A DNA stretch of 46,262 bases from an uncultured Lachnospiraceae bacterium (GTDB lineage Bacteria; Bacillota; Clostridia; Lachnospirales; Lachnospiraceae), in the NCBI GenBank assembly GCA_947627245.1, contig CANQVH010000023.1, positions 1 to 46,262 on the forward strand, read 5' to 3'. A program made the translations under genes and the position numbers. This document shows positions 33,330-42,036 of the stretch, piece after piece. Under the pieces are notes generated by a model, which did not search any database, was not told the origin of the DNA, and was given only the letters and a program-made list of their open reading frames with translations. How positions within the stretch are numbered: the first letter of the stretch is position 1; the number at the start of each line of letters is the position of its first letter.

Positions 33330-34121
33330 TTATGCGCGCTTCGTGATGACCTTTACCGGGCATTTCTCCGCGCATTTGCCGCAGCCGATACACTTCTCGT
33401 AATCGATGTGGGAGACGCTGTTCTCCACATGGATTGCGTCGGATTCGCACTGCTTCTCACAGAGCTTGCAGGCGATACAGCCGGCGGAGCATACCTTCTT
33501 GACGGCTACACCGCGGTCCTTGTTGGAGCAGCGCACCGCATACGGAGATTTGTCCGGCAGAAGCTCGATCAGGTGCTTCGGACAGGCCGCTACGCACTTG
33601 CCGCAGGCACGGCATTTCTCGCGGTCTACGCGCGCCACGCCGTCGTGGACGGAGATCGCGTCGAACGGGCAGGCCGCCGCGCAGGTGCCGAACCCGATAC
33701 AGCCGTAATCGCAGGTCCACGGGGAAAGTCCGCTTGCCACTGCGGAGGCGCAGTCGGTGATGCCGACATAATGCGCTCTTGCCGCGGCGTTCTCACAGTC
33801 GCCGGAGCATTTGACAAAGGCGACCATCTTCTCGGTCTCCTCGGCGTCCACGCCCATGATGTGGGCGATCTTTTCCGCGCCGGCCGCGCCGCCGACCGGA
33901 CAGCCGTTTACCGGGGCTTCCTCGTGTACGATCGCGGAAGCCATCGCGTCGCAGCCCGCGTAGCCGCAGGCGCCGCAGTTGTTGCCCGGCAGGTACTCGC
34001 GCACCGCGAGCTCTTTTTCATCTACTTCTACTTTAAATTTTTTGTCGACCGTGATCAGGAGCAAGCCCATCAGGAGGCCGATGACGCCCACCGCGACGGT
34101 GGCGATGATGATTCCTTGCAT
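33330..34121 (-). CDS. rnfB: Rnf complex ferredoxin-like subunit RnfB
   Basis: A 263-residue subunit with an N-terminal membrane helix (about 2-24) that passes electrons from ferredoxin into the Rnf pump. A first cluster is bound by CGACGYAGC near residue 47; then come four ferredoxin-type motif sets, CIGFGTCAAACP, CRACGKCVAACP, CIACKLCEKQC and CIGCGKCAEKCP. AGGAGG precedes the ATG. It is the last gene of the rnf set, 15 bp after rnfA, and converges on the S1 gene through a shared terminator. Confidence 0.95.
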   Translation of the reverse strand: MQGIIIATVAVGVIGLLMGLLLITVDKKFKVEVDEKELAVREYLPGNNCGACGYAGCDAMASAIVHEEAPVNGCPVGGAAGAEKIAHIMGVDAEETEKMVAFVKCSGDCENAAARAHYVGITDCASAVASGLSPWTCDYGCIGFGTCAAACPFDAISVHDGVARVDREKCRACGKCVAACPKHLIELLPDKSPYAVRCSNKDRGVAVKKVCSAGCIACKLCEKQCESDAIHVENSVSHIDYEKCIGCGKCAEKCPVKVITKRA

Positions 34122-34136
34122 ATGTATATACCTCCT

Positions 34137-34718
34137 TTACAGGGCCAGACTGCCGAAGCCCATGAACGCGATCGCCATCAGGGCGGCAGACAGCAGTACT
34201 ACGGGTGCTCCGCGGAACGGTTTCGGAACGCTGGACTCATCGATGCGTTCACGGATGCCGGCCAGCAGGATGATCGCGATTGTGTAGCCGACCGCGGTGC
34301 CGAATCCGGCCACCACGCTCTCTACGAAGCCGTAGCCGTCCTGCACGTTTGTCAGCGCGACGCCGAGCACGGCACAGTTTGTCGTGATCAGCGGCAGATA
34401 GATGCCGAGCGCCTTGTAGATGCCGGGAGATGTCTTTTTCAGGAACATCTCGACCATCTGCACCAGAGTGGCGATGACAAGGATAAACACGATCGTGTTC
34501 AGGTACTCCAGATGAAGCGGCGCGAGCAGGAAGGTGTAGAGCAGATTCGCCACGGCAGATGAGATCGTCATGACGAAGATAACCGCTCCGCCCAGACTCG
34601 CGGACGCTTTGAGCTGCTTCGATACGCCGAGGAAGGAGCAGATGCCCAGAAACTGGCTGAGCACGACATTGTTGACCAGCGCGGTCGTGACAATGATTAA
34701 GATCAATGAATTATTCAT
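34137..34718 (-). CDS. rnfA: Rnf complex membrane subunit RnfA
   Basis: A 193-residue membrane protein with six hydrophobic segments, paralogous to RnfE and of opposite topology. Family signs: the N-terminal VNNVVLSQFLGICSFLGVSKQ with the conserved Cys that binds the shared membrane iron-sulfur centre, and LPLITTNCAVLGVAL with the second Cys. Its ATG overlaps the rnfE stop (ATGA), ensuring equal synthesis. Confidence 0.95.
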   Translation of the reverse strand: MNNSLILIIVTTALVNNVVLSQFLGICSFLGVSKQLKASASLGGAVIFVMTISSAVANLLYTFLLAPLHLEYLNTIVFILVIATLVQMVEMFLKKTSPGIYKALGIYLPLITTNCAVLGVALTNVQDGYGFVESVVAGFGTAVGYTIAIILLAGIRERIDESSVPKPFRGAPVVLLSAALMAIAFMGFGSLAL

Positions 34719-35401
34719 GCCTTTGTATCCTCCTTCTCTTTGGAATCACAGGTTTTTGCGCAGGTCGCGCAGCAGCCGTCGCAGCCCTCCACCTTGTCGT
34801 TTGCCGCGGTGGAGATGCTTGCTCCGTTCAGGATCGCGATCAGGATCGCCATGATCAGGAACGCGCCGGGCGCCTGCCCGAAGATCGCGATCGGATGGAA
34901 GACATCCTCCGAAAGAACCTGAATACCGAATGCGCAGCCGGAGCCGAGGAATTCACGCGCCAGTCCGATGACGGTCAGGGCGATCGTGAAGCCCAAGCCC
35001 ATGCCTACTCCGTCGAAGAACGCGAGATCCGGCGTCACCTTGTTCGCATACGCCTCGGCGCGGCCGAGGATGATGCAGTTCACGACGATCAGCGGGATGT
35101 AAATGCCGAGCGCGCTGTATAGTCCCGGCGTGTAAGCCTGCATGATCAGGTCAACGACCGTCACGAGCGAAGCCACGATGACGATGTAGGCCGGCAGGCG
35201 CACCTGATCCGGAATGATATTTCGCATCAGGGAGATGATCAGGTTCGAGAAGATCAGCACCGCCAGTGTGGAGAGCCCCATGCCTATGCCGTTAATCGCG
35301 GACGTTGTGACCGCGAGCGTCGGACACATACCGAGCATCAGGATGATACACGGATTTTCTTTTACGATGCCGTTATAAATTCGTTCCACATATTTGTTCA
35401 T
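34715..35401 (-). CDS. rnfE: Rnf complex membrane subunit RnfE with cysteine-rich tail
   Basis: A 228-residue membrane protein, paralogue of RnfA, with six hydrophobic segments. Signs: YNGIVKENPCIILMLGMCPTLAV and IPLIVVNCIILGRAEAYA with the conserved cysteines near the membrane. The C-terminal 26 residues are unusual: GCDGCCATCAKTCDSKEKED, with five cysteines, beyond the family's normal end. Could bind a metal or be a structural appendage. Overlaps rnfA by 4 bp. Confidence 0.93.
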   Translation of the reverse strand: MNKYVERIYNGIVKENPCIILMLGMCPTLAVTTSAINGIGMGLSTLAVLIFSNLIISLMRNIIPDQVRLPAYIVIVASLVTVVDLIMQAYTPGLYSALGIYIPLIVVNCIILGRAEAYANKVTPDLAFFDGVGMGLGFTIALTVIGLAREFLGSGCAFGIQVLSEDVFHPIAIFGQAPGAFLIMAILIAILNGASISTAANDKVEGCDGCCATCAKTCDSKEKEDTKA

Positions 35402-35417
35402 TTGTTCAGACCCTCCC

Positions 35418-36962
35418 TTACTTCAAATTCTCCGCGTAGAAGTCAAGCGCGGTGTTGACTGCGTTGACGACAGCGCCGGAGGTTGTGGAGGCGCCGGACA
35501 CGGAGTCGATCTCATTTTCCGCCGTGGAGCCGCCGGCCTTGTTCAGAATGAAGGAGTCGGTGTTCACACCGGAGAACTGGCTCTTGAACGCGTCTTCGCC
35601 GCAGAGCATGCCCATGCCGGCCGTCTCGTGCAGCTCGGTGAACGCGATGCCGTTCACGGTGCCGTCCGTGGACAGACCGACGGAGATCGTGACGTCGCCG
35701 TCGTAGCCGTCTGAGCTGGTGACGCTCAGGACATAACCGGCCACGGAGCCGTCAGACGCCATGCCGACGACCGCTTCCTTAATGTAAGTCCTGCCGTATT
35801 TTTCCTGATTATAGGGATTGCCCTCCAAAGCGTCGACCGCGGCGGTAACAGTGTCGTCGTACGCGAAGGACTCCGCTTCCGGGCAAACCTCCTGATACGA
35901 GGCTGCGTTGGCCGCCATCTTTTGTTCTTCGATCTTGTCCTTTGTCACGATGTAAACGCTGCTCAGCGCCAGACCGGCGATCAGCGTAATCGCGGTCAGG
36001 TTGACTGCGGCCTTCGGGAACTGGCGCGGCTCGTTCTCGCTTTCCTTATAGCCGAGCGGCTTCGGGATCGGGAGCTTGTCGATGAACGGCACCAGAATAT
36101 TCGCAAGGATGATCGCATAGCTGAACGAGTCGGCTGCAGAACCGAACGCGCGAAACAGTCCTGCGAGAATACCGATGGCCGCGCCGAAAAGGATCTGTCC
36201 CCGCGAGGTCACGGGACTCGTGACCGGATCGGTCGCCATAAAGAATGCGCCCATCAGAACGCCGCCGCCGCAAATGTGAGCGAAGAGGAAGGCCGGGTCG
36301 AGACCGTGGCCTCCGAAGATCGCCATGAACGCGGTGAACGCCACGATACAGGAAACCGGGATCTCAAGCGTGATCCCGCCGACCACCCAGAGAAACAGTC
36401 CGCCGATCAGCAGAGCGACCGCGGAGCTTCCGATGACGCCGGGCGCGTCGCCGAGATAAAGCCTTGCGACGTCGATTGCGGCCCCGGCCTTCAGATCAGC
36501 CAGCGGAGTTGCGCCGCTCATTCCGTCGACGGCGTAGTTTGTCATGGTGCTGCCGAACGAAATCAGCAGGAAACACCGCGCCGTGACGGCCGGATTCATA
36601 AAGTTTTTGCCGAGTCCCCCGAAGAAACATTTCACGAAAAGGATCGCGAACAGTCCGCCGAGATACGGGATGTAGAGCGGTACTGAGGGCGGAAGAGAGA
36701 GCGCCAGCAGAAGACCTGTGACGACGGCGCTTCCGTCCTTGACCGTGTTCTTTTTCTGCGCGATATAGTCAAAAACAAATTCCGTGATGACCGCGGACAG
36801 GATCGCAACGGCGATCACGAGGAACGCGTGCAGGCCGTAGTGATAGATCCCGAGCACGGTGGCAGGCATCAGAGCCAGCACAACGTCGCACATGACGTTT
36901 CCGGTCGTCAGTTTGCTTCGGATGTGCGGGCTGGAAGAAAGATTGAATAATTGTTCGTTCAT
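35418..36962 (-). CDS. fused RnfD-RnfG electron transport subunit
   Basis: A 514-residue fusion. Residues 1-310 are RnfD: about nine membrane helices, NFMNPAVTARCFLL, and the covalent FMN site DGMSGATPLAD with T152. Residues 325-514 are RnfG: one helix (328-348), extracytoplasmic domain with TELHETAGMGML and the flavinylation motif DSVSGASTTSG (T494 as acceptor). The two parts are joined by IPKPLGYKESENEPRQF with no stop or frameshift. In most organisms they are separate genes. The ATG at 36962 has AGGGGG upstream; a GTG 18 bases earlier lacks a ribosome site. The position between rnfC and rnfE matches the order C-D-G-E-A-B. Confidence 0.93.
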   Translation of the reverse strand: MNEQLFNLSSSPHIRSKLTTGNVMCDVVLALMPATVLGIYHYGLHAFLVIAVAILSAVITEFVFDYIAQKKNTVKDGSAVVTGLLLALSLPPSVPLYIPYLGGLFAILFVKCFFGGLGKNFMNPAVTARCFLLISFGSTMTNYAVDGMSGATPLADLKAGAAIDVARLYLGDAPGVIGSSAVALLIGGLFLWVVGGITLEIPVSCIVAFTAFMAIFGGHGLDPAFLFAHICGGGVLMGAFFMATDPVTSPVTSRGQILFGAAIGILAGLFRAFGSAADSFSYAIILANILVPFIDKLPIPKPLGYKESENEPRQFPKAAVNLTAITLIAGLALSSVYIVTKDKIEEQKMAANAASYQEVCPEAESFAYDDTVTAAVDALEGNPYNQEKYGRTYIKEAVVGMASDGSVAGYVLSVTSSDGYDGDVTISVGLSTDGTVNGIAFTELHETAGMGMLCGEDAFKSQFSGVNTDSFILNKAGGSTAENEIDSVSGASTTSGAVVNAVNTALDFYAENLK

Positions 36963-36976
36963 ATGGTCCGTCCCCC

Positions 36977-38311
36977 TCACTTTCTCTTTGCTGCCATGAT
37001 GTCAGCCTTCGTCTGTTTGAAGAGCTGCATCAGCGGCCGCTTGGCCGGGCAGACGTAAGTGCAGCAGCCGCAGGCGATGCAGTCCAGACCGTACAGCCGT
37101 TTCTCGTACTGCTCGTAATCCCTGCGCTCGGCGGCCTCCGCCATCATTTGCGGGATCAGGTGAATCGGACAGGCGCGCGTACAGCGTCCGCAGCGGATGC
37201 AGGCGGTCATCTGCTCGTCGGCGGTCTCGACCTCGTCCTTGGCGAGAACGGTCAGAGCGTTGTTCGCTTTGCAGGTCGGCACGTCGAGCGAGGACATTGC
37301 AATGCCCATCATCGGGCCGCCGGAGAGCACCTTCTTGACGGTGCAGCCGGGTTTGATCCCGCCTGCCGCCTCGATGAGCTCCGCGTGCGAGGTGCCGATG
37401 CGCACGGACAGGGTACACGGATTGGCAACCGCGTCGCCGGATATCGTGAAATAGCGCTCCATCAGGGGCTCGGAATGATGTACCGCGCGGTAGATCGCGT
37501 TCAGTGTGCTCACGTTGCAGACGACGCAGCCGACGTCCGCCGGGAGCTGACCGAAGCGCAGGTCGCGTCCGCTGATCACGGAGATCAGATTCCGCTCGCC
37601 GCCCTCGGGGTATTTCGCCTTGACCGGCTGGACGGAAATCTGTTTCTCGCCCGCGCAGACGGCCTCCATCGCCTGAATCGCGTCCGGCTTGTTGTCCTCG
37701 ATCGCGATGACGCCCACCGCGTTTGGGAAGAGCTGGAGCACGAGGCGCAGGCCTTCGACGATTCCTCTGTTCTCATCCTGCATCAGACGGTCGTCGCAGG
37801 TGATGTAAGGCTCACACTCGGAACCGTTTGCGATGACATAGTCGATCGCTTCCGGATCCTTGACCGAGAGCTTGACGTGCGTCGGGAAACCTGCTCCGCC
37901 TAAGCCCACGATGCCGGCCGCCTTGATCGCGTCGAGGATATCCTTGTTCGAGAGCGTGCCCTCGTGCGGCACATTGCCGATGCCGGGGGCGAGCGTGTAC
38001 TGGCCGTCGTTTTCAATGACGATGCAGGTCGCGCGCGCGCCGGAGGCGACATGCCGCTCCTCGATCGCTTTTACCTTGCCGGAGCAGGAGCTGATGATGT
38101 TGGCGGAGACGAAGCCGTCCGCCTCCGCGATGATTTGTCCCGCAAGCACCTCGTCGCCCTTGACGACGATCGGTTTGGCCGGTTTGCCGATATGCTGGTT
38201 GATGGGGAAGACCATGTCACCCTTGGGAAGATAGGGCACGACCTCCTGTCCCTTGGAGAGATCCTTGTGCCCCTCCGGGTGAACGCCTCCCCGAAAAGTT
38301 TTCAGTTTCAT
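36977..38311 (-). CDS. rnfC: Rnf complex NADH-side subunit RnfC
   Basis: A 444-residue peripheral subunit that binds NAD(H) and FMN and carries two iron-sulfur clusters. N-terminal TFRGGVHPEGHKDLSKG, the barrel-sandwich region, nucleotide-binding GIVGLGGAGFPTHVK (about 134-148), SECEPYITCDDRLM, and the C-terminal CIRCGRCTRACP and CIACGCCTYVCP. GGGAGG precedes the ATG. First gene of the rnf part, 96 bp after the flavoprotein; the gap holds a short TGCCTG/CAGGCA hairpin (38355-38375) without T-run. Confidence 0.96.
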   Translation of the reverse strand: MKLKTFRGGVHPEGHKDLSKGQEVVPYLPKGDMVFPINQHIGKPAKPIVVKGDEVLAGQIIAEADGFVSANIISSCSGKVKAIEERHVASGARATCIVIENDGQYTLAPGIGNVPHEGTLSNKDILDAIKAAGIVGLGGAGFPTHVKLSVKDPEAIDYVIANGSECEPYITCDDRLMQDENRGIVEGLRLVLQLFPNAVGVIAIEDNKPDAIQAMEAVCAGEKQISVQPVKAKYPEGGERNLISVISGRDLRFGQLPADVGCVVCNVSTLNAIYRAVHHSEPLMERYFTISGDAVANPCTLSVRIGTSHAELIEAAGGIKPGCTVKKVLSGGPMMGIAMSSLDVPTCKANNALTVLAKDEVETADEQMTACIRCGRCTRACPIHLIPQMMAEAAERRDYEQYEKRLYGLDCIACGCCTYVCPAKRPLMQLFKQTKADIMAAKRK

Positions 38312-38407
38312 AGGTTACCTCCCATATACTTGTATTCGCTGTTGCCGGGAAGTCTGCCTGCTGTTTTTTCAGGCATCATTCTCAGAAAGTAGTCGCATAC
38401 CTGCATA

Positions 38408-40441
38408 TTACTTTTGCGCGAGCTGCTTCGCCGCGTGGCGGGCAAAGGTCATCGTGCGCCCGCAGGCGAGACCGGTCATCAGGTTCGGGTAGGTTGTCGC
38501 GAAGAAACCGCCCGTGCAGTCGCCGGTCGCGTACAGTCCCTCAATCGGAGAGCCGTCCTCCTTGATGACCTGCATGTCGGTATTGATACGGCAGCCGTTC
38601 AGGGTCGTCAGATGCCATGCACCGGTGCGGATGCCGAAGAACGGCGCCTGATCCACCGGAGTCATGCGATGCTTCTCCTTGCCGTAGTCCTCGTCCACGC
38701 CTTTTTTGCAGAGCTCGTTGTAGCGCTTGACGGTGGCGACGAAATCCTCCACCGGAAGACCGAGCCCTTCCGCCAGCTCCTCGAGCGTATCCGCCTTCAC
38801 AAGATAACCCTCGTCGACAAATTCCGTCATAAGCTGATCCCAGACAGAGTCGAAGTCGCGGTTGCTCGGCGCGCCGTTCGGGAACGGGAAAAGTCTGCAA
38901 CAGCCGACCTCGTCAAACTGCTCCGCGTATTTTTTGCTGTTGGAATCGAAAATATCACAGTATGTATGATACGGCTGCATGTACATCGAGTGCAGCATGA
39001 ACTCGTAGGGGCCGGATTCGTTGCAGAAGCGCTTGCCGTCTAAGTTTACCTTCAAAAACGGCTGCTCGCCGAACCAGAACCATTTGCCGTTCGTCTTGTA
39101 GCCCGCCGTCTCCGTCGGGAGGCAGCTCGCGCGGTTGAACATCATGGAAGCGTGCGTCGGATCGAGCTGCGCGCCCGCCCACAGCATCGCCTTGATACCG
39201 GAGCCGTCCGCAGTAGAGCCGAGCGGGACGTTGATCTTCATCTCCATCGTCATCGGCTGCAGAGCCAGCATCATGTCGGTGTTCGTGCAGTAGCCGCCGG
39301 TCGCCATGATGATGCCCTTCGAAGCATTGATACGAAGATAGTGTTCGTCGGTCTGATCCTGCGCGATGATGCCGGTCGCCTTGCCGGAATCGTCGAGCTC
39401 AATCTTGATCAGCGCCGTAGAGAGCTTCCATTCCACGCCGTGCTCGTCGCAGATCTTCTGGAAGACCATCTCGGTCGTGGCACCCTCCGGCGCGTTCTCC
39501 GTCAGGTTGGGAGAGTGGCCGGTCGCGTAGCCCTTGTCGCGGCCCGGGTCGTCGAGATTGCCGACGCCGCCCTCGTGATCCATGCGGAAGCTGCCCTCCG
39601 CGTCAAACATGTCAGTCAGCCAATCCACCATCTCTGCGGATTCGTTGATCCAGACCTTGATCAGATCGGAGTCTACATAGCCGCTGCCGTAGCGCACGAT
39701 CTCCTGCAGCGCCTCCATCTTGTCGATCGCAAACTCCGGGAATTTCTTCTCCGTTTCGAGCTGGAGCTTTGAACCGATCGCGCCGATGTCGTGGCGGATG
39801 CCGGTCGGGGTCTCGCGCTTCTCGACGACGAGCACCTTCGCGCCTTCTTCAGCGGCCGTCATCGCGGCGATCCATCCGCCGGAGCCGCAGCCGACGACAA
39901 GCACCTCCGTGTCAAGCGTCTCGGTAATCTGATCCTCCGCGATCTCCGGAGCAGTGCCGAGCCAGTCCGCCGAGCCCTCCGCTTTGTCGGAGCCGCCCAC
40001 CGTGACGGTCGTGCCGGAAGCCTGAGACATACAGTCTGCAACGGCAGTCTTTATGGCGTCGGAGGTGATCGTCGCGCCGGAGACGCCGTCCACGTCACAG
40101 CTCTGGCTGCTCAGGATCTTTTCCCTCATCTCGTCGCCGATGACCGCGCCGATGTCCGGAGTCTCGCCGGAGACGTCGATGACAATATCGGTCATGGTCG
40201 TCTCGTCGAAGGTACAGGTGACGGTCACGTCACTGCTGATCCCCTTGGCCGTTGCGGTGTATTCGCCCGGAGTGAAGGTCAGGCCGCTGGATGCGGCAGG
40301 AGCGACGGCTGGCTTGCTGTTCTTCGCCTTTTCGTCGAGGAAATATTCACCTGCCTGAATTCCGCCAAGCGCAGCCACGCTGACCGCACCGGCGGCGATT
40401 CCTTTGATGAATGTTCTGCGTGAAATCTGTCCTTTTTCCAT
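38408..40441 (-). CDS. Tat-exported flavinylated FAD reductase (fumarate/urocanate reductase family)
   Basis: A 677-residue flavoprotein reductase. The twin-arginine signal SRRTFIKG (R8-R9) with hydrophobic run GIAAGAVSVAALGG sends it folded across the membrane. FMN-binding domain about 53-140 with DGVSGATIT, T126 as probable ApbE acceptor. FAD_binding_2 domain about 175-677: VLVVGCGSGGWIAAMTAAEEG, GIIMATGG, LYATGDCTGGFF. The C-terminal loop reads ATTYPNLMTGLACGR instead of the HGANRLGG type of fumarate reductases, so the substrate differs. ATG at 40441 has AAGGAAAGGAAG ahead; the frame extends 13 codons without a ribosome site. Flanked by tatC and rnfC on the same strand. Confidence 0.9.
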   Translation of the reverse strand: MEKGQISRRTFIKGIAAGAVSVAALGGIQAGEYFLDEKAKNSKPAVAPAASSGLTFTPGEYTATAKGISSDVTVTCTFDETTMTDIVIDVSGETPDIGAVIGDEMREKILSSQSCDVDGVSGATITSDAIKTAVADCMSQASGTTVTVGGSDKAEGSADWLGTAPEIAEDQITETLDTEVLVVGCGSGGWIAAMTAAEEGAKVLVVEKRETPTGIRHDIGAIGSKLQLETEKKFPEFAIDKMEALQEIVRYGSGYVDSDLIKVWINESAEMVDWLTDMFDAEGSFRMDHEGGVGNLDDPGRDKGYATGHSPNLTENAPEGATTEMVFQKICDEHGVEWKLSTALIKIELDDSGKATGIIAQDQTDEHYLRINASKGIIMATGGYCTNTDMMLALQPMTMEMKINVPLGSTADGSGIKAMLWAGAQLDPTHASMMFNRASCLPTETAGYKTNGKWFWFGEQPFLKVNLDGKRFCNESGPYEFMLHSMYMQPYHTYCDIFDSNSKKYAEQFDEVGCCRLFPFPNGAPSNRDFDSVWDQLMTEFVDEGYLVKADTLEELAEGLGLPVEDFVATVKRYNELCKKGVDEDYGKEKHRMTPVDQAPFFGIRTGAWHLTTLNGCRINTDMQVIKEDGSPIEGLYATGDCTGGFFATTYPNLMTGLACGRTMTFARHAAKQLAQK

Positions 40442-40637
40442 TTTTTTCTTCCTTTCCTTATTTATATCTTTCAACACCATGCCGCTCTACCCAAAGACGG
40501 AGCCGGACATGGTTTATTGCTTCCGTATCGATTTCTTATAGCACCTTACCATATCGGGATATGACCGTATATGGCTTCTTATTTCCATAGGAATGACAGT
40601 TCGGTTGTGCGGGCGTGTCGTCAGATTGCGCCATGTT

Positions 40638-41387
40638 TTATGCATCATCCTTGGTTTTCTTCCGCCCGCGCAAGCGCAGCAGAAGAGCGGAGATCAGAAT
40701 GCTGAGCTCATACAGCCCGATCATCGGCACCGCTACCATGATCTGTGAGACGATATCCGGCGGCGTGATGACTGCGGCGATGAAAAAGATCAGCACGATA
40801 ATAAAGCGGCGCCCGGTTCGCATCCATTTCACCTTCAGGAGCCCCATCTGCGTGAGCATAACGGAGACGACCGGGAGCTCGAACACGATTCCGAAGATCA
40901 TGAAGATCGTGAGCAGAAAGGATATGTAATTCTGCACGCTGATGGAAGCCGTAATTCCGCTGCCTTTGCTGACGTCGATCAGAAAGCGCAGCATGAACGG
41001 CAGCATGATCTTGTAGGCAAACAAAATGCCGATGACGAAACAGAGCAGTCCGGAAATCATAGCAGAGAGAAAGAGCAGATTTTCATTTTTCTTCAGACCC
41101 GGCTGTACAAACGCCCACACATGATACAGGATCAGCGGGAGAGTGACGCACACGCCGGACAGAAGAGCGACGGAAAAATACTGCATCAAAAGCTCCTGCG
41201 GCGCGAGATAGACGTACCTGTAGCCGCAGCTTTTCCCCATGTCGGTCAGAAAGTCGATGATATCCGGGGCGAAATGCAATCCGACAAGAAACGAAACAAC
41301 CAGACAGACGAGGCAGATCACCACGCGATTCCTGAGCTCTCTCAGATGACCGGAGAGGGTCATGTTTTTCTCTTTGCTGCGCGCCAT
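40638..41387 (-). CDS. tatC: Sec-independent translocase TatC
   Basis: A 249-residue six-helix membrane protein, the receptor for twin-arginine signals. N-terminal MTLSGHLRELRNRVV with conserved Glu-Leu-Arg, then LAPQELLMQYF, the LPLILYHVWAFVQPGL segment and FELPVVSVMLTQMGLL. The basic C-terminal tail is GRKKTKDD. Translation is coupled to tatA by a one-base overlap (TAATG). The first gene downstream, after 196 bp, encodes the only Tat-signal protein in the window. Confidence 0.95.
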   Translation of the reverse strand: MARSKEKNMTLSGHLRELRNRVVICLVCLVVSFLVGLHFAPDIIDFLTDMGKSCGYRYVYLAPQELLMQYFSVALLSGVCVTLPLILYHVWAFVQPGLKKNENLLFLSAMISGLLCFVIGILFAYKIMLPFMLRFLIDVSKGSGITASISVQNYISFLLTIFMIFGIVFELPVVSVMLTQMGLLKVKWMRTGRRFIIVLIFFIAAVITPPDIVSQIMVAVPMIGLYELSILISALLLRLRGRKKTKDDA

Positions 41388-41560
41388 TATTTCTCAGCCG
41401 CGTCGGAGTCTTTTTTCTGTTCGTCGTCGCCCGATACGCTGTCGCGGAAATTCTTGACGCTCTTGCCGAACATTTTGCTCAGCTTCGGGAGCTGAGTCGG
41501 TCCGAAGATCAGGACGACGATCGCCAGAATGACGAGTAGTTCAGTAGTACCTATCTTCAT
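41387..41560 (-). CDS. tatA: TatA-type twin-arginine translocase subunit
   Basis: A 57-residue protein: MKIGTTELLVILAIVVLIFG forms the membrane helix, followed by GPTQLPKLSKMFGKS, the hinge and amphipathic helix typical of TatA, then a short charged tail ending in DSDAAEK. Polymerises to form the translocation pore. Its TAA overlaps the tatC ATG by one base, and AGGAGGA lies upstream. Lies 46 bp after the TatB-like gene. Confidence 0.92.
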   Translation of the reverse strand: MKIGTTELLVILAIVVLIFGPTQLPKLSKMFGKSVKNFRDSVSGDDEQKKDSDAAEK

Positions 41561-41606
41561 AAGTGTATCCTCCTGTATAAATATGTAAGAATGAAATCTG
41601 ATTTAT

Positions 41607-41984
41607 TCAGTTCTTCGATTGCAGTGTTGTGGGATCTTCCGCTTCCGCTGGTTCAGATGGCTCCGGCGTCTCGGCGGCAGTCTCATTTGCGTCCTTCGTC
41701 GGCTTCCCAATGTCCGCGATGGATTGCTTGATCTCGTTCACATTTTTGCGGACGTCTTTTTCGAGCTCGGTAACCGGAGCCATAGCCTCGCGCAGCGGCT
41801 TTTGCGCCTCGTTCAGCGGCTCCACAACGCTCTCCCGGATGTCCTTTGTCGCTTCCTCCGTATATTTACGGAACTGCCCGAACGCCTGCCCGAGCTTTTT
41901 CGCATAATACGGAAGCTTGTCGGGACCGACCACGATGAGGGCGACGATAAAGACTACGAGCAACTCCTGAATACCGATTTTCAT
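41607..41984 (-). CDS. TatA/TatB-family protein, TatB-like
   Basis: A 125-residue protein with an N-terminal membrane helix (MKIGIQELLVVFIVALIVVG), then GPDKLPYYAKKLGQAFGQFRKYTEEA, an amphipathic helix longer than in TatA, and a coiled, charged tail. Length and the VVGPDKLP motif resemble TatB, which links TatC to TatA. Most Gram-positives have only TatA and TatC, so the presence of two such genes is notable. AAGGGAG precedes the ATG; the frame extends 15 codons upstream without a ribosome site. Confidence 0.85.
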   Translation of the reverse strand: MKIGIQELLVVFIVALIVVGPDKLPYYAKKLGQAFGQFRKYTEEATKDIRESVVEPLNEAQKPLREAMAPVTELEKDVRKNVNEIKQSIADIGKPTKDANETAAETPEPSEPAEAEDPTTLQSKN

Positions 41985-42036
41985 ACTGAAAACTCCCTTC
42001 CGGCGGGCATGTGCAGACAGAGCTGCCATTAAAAAA

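Noticed and set aside
33321..34562. 413-codon + strand frame opposite rnfB and rnfA
   Set aside because: Shadow of the Rnf genes; the minus strand has the iron-sulfur and membrane motifs.
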